A stretch of DNA of 64,000 nucleotides, from assembly GCA_964019055.1 (NCBI GenBank), contig OZ025213.1, positions 434,001 to 498,000 of the forward strand, read 5' to 3'. A program made the position numbers and the translations under genes. The DNA is from Anthopleura xanthogrammica. Lineage: Eukaryota; Cnidaria; Anthozoa; Actiniaria; Actiniidae. The notes under the pieces were generated by a model. It saw only the letters and a list, made by a program, of their open reading frames with translations, was not told the origin of the DNA and did no database searches. Positions 59,201 through 64,000 of the stretch are shown here, piece by piece; position 1 is the stretch's first letter, and each line of letters starts with the position of its first letter.

Positions 59201-60339
59201 ACGAAAGTAGGAGCCAATCCTTTTAAAACACACATTACGCTGTAATTGAATCAAATAAAACCTTTTCCCAAGGAACTGCATTGAACTACATTATGCTGTA
59301 ATGATGTTAAAAACCCTACTAGAGCTCATTAAATCAACCATGGCTCGCGGCTATACGATAGATCTCTACCAAGAATCTTTAGACTTTTAGGCAAATCTAG
59401 TTCTGAAATCATTATTTCTTATGTTTTCAAAATAGAAATTATAGATTTCTCCCCCTTTTCCCTAAATCAAAGGCACACTATCAACCCATAGTCTGCGTAG
59501 TGTCCCCTCCCCTTTCCCCACCCCCTCCCCCAGTGAGCCGCTACGCAGGCTACAACCAAGATCAACGACGTCATCTGCCTCTAAGGATCTTGGGTAGTGG
59601 TTTTTTAACCAATCAAATGTCATCATAAAATTGCGGTAAAAATCAAAATGGCGGCCAAACAAATTCTCTACTTCTACTTCAATCACTACGGTAAGCGATA
59701 ATTACTGTTAGAACTACGCTAACAAAACTCAATATATACTCAAGGATTTCTTGAAGTACCTAGTTGAATTCATTGCCTTAAGATATCCTATATTTATCAC
59801 TAGGGATTGTTTGTTAGTCACAGAGATATCAATCAGATGTCCAAGTAGTCGTATAGTCGGGTTATTCAGGTTTTATCGATGAATTCATGAACCATACTAC
59901 ATCCTGACTGATAATAGTCGAAAGTATTAATGGACTTTGAGGAGAAAAATTAGGTTAAGATACTTGTTTTTGAGTGTTTACTTGTTTCCCATCATTACAA
60001 GTACACTTTATTGAATCCTTAGAAATCTTAGAACTATTAGGCAAAGAGGGATTGATTATCGTTGCCCAGAAGGAATTCCAAGCCCTTTTACATCAAACTC
60101 GAATTAATTCCTAATAGTAACTTATAAATTATTAATGATAATTTATATTAGAGTAAGTATCATTTCATTGTTATACTTTTGGCAAGAGCTATAAATGCAA
60201 CCACAGAAACATTGAATACTGAAATAGCTTTTTAATCATAATTACAGCACATACATGTATTCACAATGCTTGAGTCATAATATATTATATCTATACAAAA
60301 GGAAAACTTGTATAAAACATATTGAGTAAGATACAAATT
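56230..60339. other. Spacer between the GPCR and the PIH1D3 gene
   Basis: No gene recognised. A GC-richer patch at about 59480-59600, with CCGCTACGCAGGCTAC next to a C-rich run, looks like a repeat or MITE end but could not be paired. The rest is AT-rich with short open frames. Confidence 0.45.
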
Positions 60340-62034
60340 TTAGGAGTTGAGGAAATCAAAGTCCCTGATCATTCTAAGAGTAACAGTCAATAATTGTTTG
60401 TCGGTGTCCATTTGTGCTTTACCATTAGCACTGTCCACTTTGTGAGGAAGATGAAAGCCGAGTTTACTGGTGAAAAAATTTGACATTTTATACATATTGC
60501 ATAAATACAAAAGCTAAAAGTCAGAATACCCCGCCAATCATATTCAGTAGTCGGAACTCTTTGAAGAACATAGTTATTAATATGTGTATATGATTTGCGG
60601 GGTATTCTGTAGGTATATGAAAGTCATAAAGATATTCAATACTGAATATAGTAAATAAATAAAAATTTTACCATGTGCAATTACTATACTTAGGCTGACA
60701 AAGGGTGTAAAAATTTGGTAACCACAAAAACATTATTGTTATAGCACTCCAATTTGGCCAGCCAGCTACACCCATGAGTCCCAGAGATCATAGGAAATGA
60801 TCCTCAGGCCATCAAATGAGTAATGTTGCCATGGATACCATGTGATGTTATGATATAATGTTACGGATAGAGGAATGATTTTGGTCTACTTACTATTTAG
60901 GTGTACGACAGTCCAAAAATTTATCAGTCACATCAAGTTCAACATCTTTAAACTCTGTTCCAGGTAATTTAATTTTTATCTATAAGAGAATATTCAAATG
61001 TCCTTTGTAACATATCTCTTAAAGTATGTGAGGGTGGGATGGAAGAAGGGGTTGGGGAGTTATGAAAAGGAAGGACTGGAAAAGCAGAGAATTTTAATTT
61101 AAAAGTTTTTATTGCTTTAAGAATGAAAAATATCTGCATATCAACCTACCACCATATCTTCACATGAGGCAGTGGATGGGTTTTTATTACCCATTTGTAG
61201 GTACATTTCTTCTGAGGTGACAGCTTGCTTAAATATCATTTCATATCTGGGACAATAAGAAAAGCTGTTAAAATCATATAACTAATATACTTTATTTTCA
61301 TTGACTGTGGCTTAAAATTTTGTTTCCTATCTCCATCTTTCCTTTTTTTCCTTTTTTGGTTGTTGAATGATTTCTGAGTACACTTTAATAGGAAATTATG
61401 AATGGAGTAAAACCCCAATTTTCTTGCTGTTAGAAACCTTACACAACAGAAAGGAATGTGTTCTCACTGAATCTACACTTACTCTGGTGCAGGTCTTGGG
61501 TCGTATTCATCTTCTGCATGGGCCGACTCCGGTACTTCTTCACTAGCCCAAATATCTTTCGATTCTTTCTTTGAATCTTCTGAAAAAAAGACATCTTATT
61601 TTACAGTATGTTGTTTGTATGCGCTGGTATATAGAGAGCTGATGTAGATCGTGTGTGTGTGTGTGTGGCACCAGGGAGAGTTTGTACATGTAATCCAGCT
61701 TCAACCCCTCGAAGAACTAATAACTAAGCTCTTTATAATATATTTTATAACCGACCTTCTTATTATCAATGTGATTTCTTACCTTGATCTATTTTCTTAG
61801 CCGGTCCGATGTTCCCAGGGTTAAATTTTGGTCTGTTTTTCGTATCCAGTTCCTGAAAACATGAGCAATATTTATCACCTTCGTTGAATGATATTACAAT
61901 ATCGCAGCCTGAATAGTAGACAACATAATATGACTAATATAAGTCCTACATACATCATCGCTACTGTCTGCATCGTTTTCTTTTGGTTTTAACAGCTCGT
62001 TTAAAGCTTGAAGTTGACTTGTCATGGACGCCAT
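60340..62034 (-). CDS. PIH1D3: PIH1 domain-containing protein 3 / dynein axonemal assembly factor 6 orthologue
   Basis: Coding exons (minus strand): 62034-61954, 61852-61783, 61579-61483, 61246-61150, 60979-60894 and 60466-60340. All are GT-AG with phases 0,1,2,0,2; the total is 558 nt, or 185 aa plus stop. The human protein is 214 aa. Recognised by its ordered blocks: ALNELLKP near the N-terminus, NPGNIGPAKK, DIWASEEVPE, EYDPRPAPEYEMIFKQ, then the PIH1 C-terminal/CS-like core IKIKLPGTEF, DCRTPKYKL and the end TVTLRMIRDFDF. The family acts in the cytoplasm with HSP90/HSP70 and R2TP-like complexes to preassemble outer and inner dynein arms, so it serves motile cilia. The start chosen is the upstream ATG of MASM; the internal one three codons later is equally possible. 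An adjacent LINE remnant lies upstream. Confidence 0.92.
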
Positions 62035-62109
62035 CTTTGTTGTTAAGGAAAGAGCAAGGTAACCTGGCCAACTCATATAAACACAGGAAGCCCGCGTAAA
62101 ACAGTAAGA

Positions 62110-62790
62110 TGTGTAAAACATATGATGATGATGATAAATAATTTTATTTTTATTTTATTTTATTTTAATTGACTACTCTTAACGATGTTTGCAGAAACAA
62201 AAATTAATATATTAACAAATCAGTGAGAGGTTCAGTAATTTTCTAAAATTAGAGAGGCTAGGAATCTATTACAGGTTTTCCCCAATTACAATAGATCCTA
62301 AAAACTAAAAATTCTAAAACATATTATTTATGCAGAATTGAAAAATGGAAGTCAATTGACACTAATCGTACTAATCGTAGTTGGCTAATAAATTTAAAAA
62401 CAACATTTCAAACGGTTCCTTTTAGCGTTCTTACCGTGTGACATTTAACACATACAGATTTCCACGTGCGCGGATCTTCAGGATCGTAGAGTGAGAGAAG
62501 TGCAGACTTGTAGTAGGAGAACACACAGGTTTTGAATTTAGACAATTTTAGTGTTCTTTTTCTCAGTTCATCAGGCAGGATGTTCCAGGTTCTTGAAGCA
62601 CGGAGTAGATAGCTGTTTTGGAAAGTCAGTGTTCTGTGTGAAGGAATATCTAGAGTGATGGTGTCTTCAGAGGTTGTGTTACTTCTGGTGTTTCTTTTCG
62701 TTTGACACTCTTTGGGCTTCACGTTGTCTAATTGTTGTTTAATTATATAGCGCCATTTCCAGCAGTTCAATGGCGCTAGAGACAGTAAGA
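62110..62790 (-). mobile_element. 5'-truncated LINE remnant with reverse-transcriptase C-terminus
   Basis: A minus-strand frame at 62770-62408 encodes the C-terminal part of non-LTR retrotransposon reverse transcriptases. It has the typical FQNSYLLRASRTWNILPDEL and a following SKFKTCVFSYY. Downstream in the same orientation an A-rich tail with repeated TAAAA ends near 62130. The frame just upstream (62984-62796) may be an earlier, frame-shifted part of the same element. Confidence 0.7.
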
Positions 62791-62984
62791 AATGATTAAT
62801 TATTTACGAAATTCAGTAAAACAGAGTCAAAAGAAAAGTCGGTGGCACAGGGCTGAATCTTCCGATCCCCCCAGGCGATATATAATGATTTATGAATTTT
62901 AAGAGTTCGTTTGCAGTTTGGATTGCAGTTTGTGCGAGTGAAGAATTTTAAAACTCGAGTTATGATATAAACTAAATAGATCAT

Positions 62985-64000
62985 AACGGCACTTGTATAT
63001 TTGAATACGAATCGATCGAAAAGAGTTTAATAACGACTGTATTAGAAGTGGATGAAAAAAACATGCAGGAAGCCATGATAACGATCTATAATAAAATATA
63101 TATTAAAACTACAGTGACACTAAGAAATCTACGATTGGGAATTGAAGGGATGTACTCTTCCACGTGAAGTACATCATTTTTGATATAAAAAGGTAATTAA
63201 ATATTTTTCCTCGCGTCTATTATTGATTGACAACTAAGCAGATAGATTATGATATGGAGCACGGATATATAATGGATTACGCATGCGCAATGGGTTAAGT
63301 AGAAAGACAAACAAGTCGGTGAAGTCTGACAACACCTACGTGGAATACGAAGTGTCTACCGACTACGATATGAATCGTGCTGGCGATAAAATCTCCTAGA
63401 TTAAAGCTGATCCGAGGAACTTTTGGAAGTTTCTATCAGAATATATAATCAATAAAAACAAACTGATAAAACTGGCGTGGAATATGATGATGTGAGCAGG
63501 CCAATCCAATTGTGCCGTATTTACGTGTTATTTGTTGGGAATGGTATCCGAATGAGGAAGAGGAAAAACTGAAGGGTTACCTGATATATTCTGAGAGTGA
63601 GTATAAGGAAGTTTAAACTCGATAAACATGATTCACTCTAAATATTCTGCAGGTCTGTCAAGGAAATAAAGTGTCGTCAAACAAGACATTCTGGCTGCCT
63701 GATTTGATTGGCTGCTGCTGATAATAATAATAATATGACAATGATAGAATGACGATTTCCTAAGGGCAATATTGACTCTCTCCAGTGCTGAAAATTCCAT
63801 TAAGTGGTAATGTAGAACCACTGGCCACCAAATTGGTATACGACAGTGGAATTGTTTTCTAACACTGGAAGCAACACTGAGAAATATATTGACTTGAATA
63901 CCGTTCCTCTGTTGAGACCAGAGCTAGCTTTGTCTGATCGTTATCGCTAGCAATTATTGAAAACCCCAATTTAAAGGTTTTTTCTTCAAAACACCAGCTG
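62985..64000. other. Right-edge sequence without a recognised gene
   Basis: AT-rich sequence with short open frames and an AATAAT microsatellite near 63722. Nothing further could be supported. Confidence 0.4.

Overview
This 64 kb window is AT-rich, intron-rich metazoan DNA. It is most likely from a cnidarian, probably an anthozoan; that taxon is inferred from ShKT-type cysteine-rich secreted proteins, an intronless class A GPCR, many short inverted-repeat elements and a tRNA-derived SINE. I assembled the gene models by eye from GT-AG (once GC-AG) splice consensus, intron phase and reading frame. No transcript data were available.

Left part (1-22 kb): a cluster of four related single-pass receptor genes whose cytoplasmic tails carry tyrosine motifs of ITIM or SH2-ligand type. 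Genes 1 (517-4735, minus, 3' end outside the window) and 2 (7325-14969, minus, complete, 676 aa) share one layout: signal peptide, C-type-lectin domain, Thr/Pro-rich stalk, transmembrane exon, 25-nt micro-exon, tail exon(s). Gene 3 (16728-18606, minus) keeps the transmembrane exon, a 28-nt micro-exon and ITIM tail exons, but no ectodomain could be found. Gene 4 (20132-21899, plus) is divergent from gene 3 and seems to have only a very short ectodomain. The last exons of genes 2 and 3 share Y-x-E-L-A-D-F-D-K-N, which supports common ancestry. By analogy with other ITIM receptors, the products are probably cell-surface recognition or signalling receptors; ligand and function are unknown.

Middle part (22-50 kb): mostly gene-poor repeat DNA with two paralogous secreted proteins in opposite orientation, gene 5 (27250-30881, minus, 201 aa) and gene 6 (46057-48454, plus, 205 aa). 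Each has six phase-1 coding exons encoding a signal peptide, a linker, a GCC cysteine motif, a ShKT domain, a GCCW motif and a second ShKT domain. In both, sequence at the 5' end of an intron has been amplified into a minisatellite. A 25-bp satellite of about 65 copies fills 41.98-43.63 kb.

Right part (50-64 kb): an intronless class A GPCR (55013-56080, plus) and a six-exon PIH1D3/DNAAF6 dynein-arm assembly factor (60340-62034, minus), followed by a degraded LINE reverse-transcriptase tail.

Mobile and repeat DNA is prominent throughout: foldback and MITE-like elements with clear inverted termini, a family with poly-G termini, LINE 3' ends and a SINE tail turned into a minisatellite. I saw no convincing rRNA, free-standing tRNA gene or CRISPR array.
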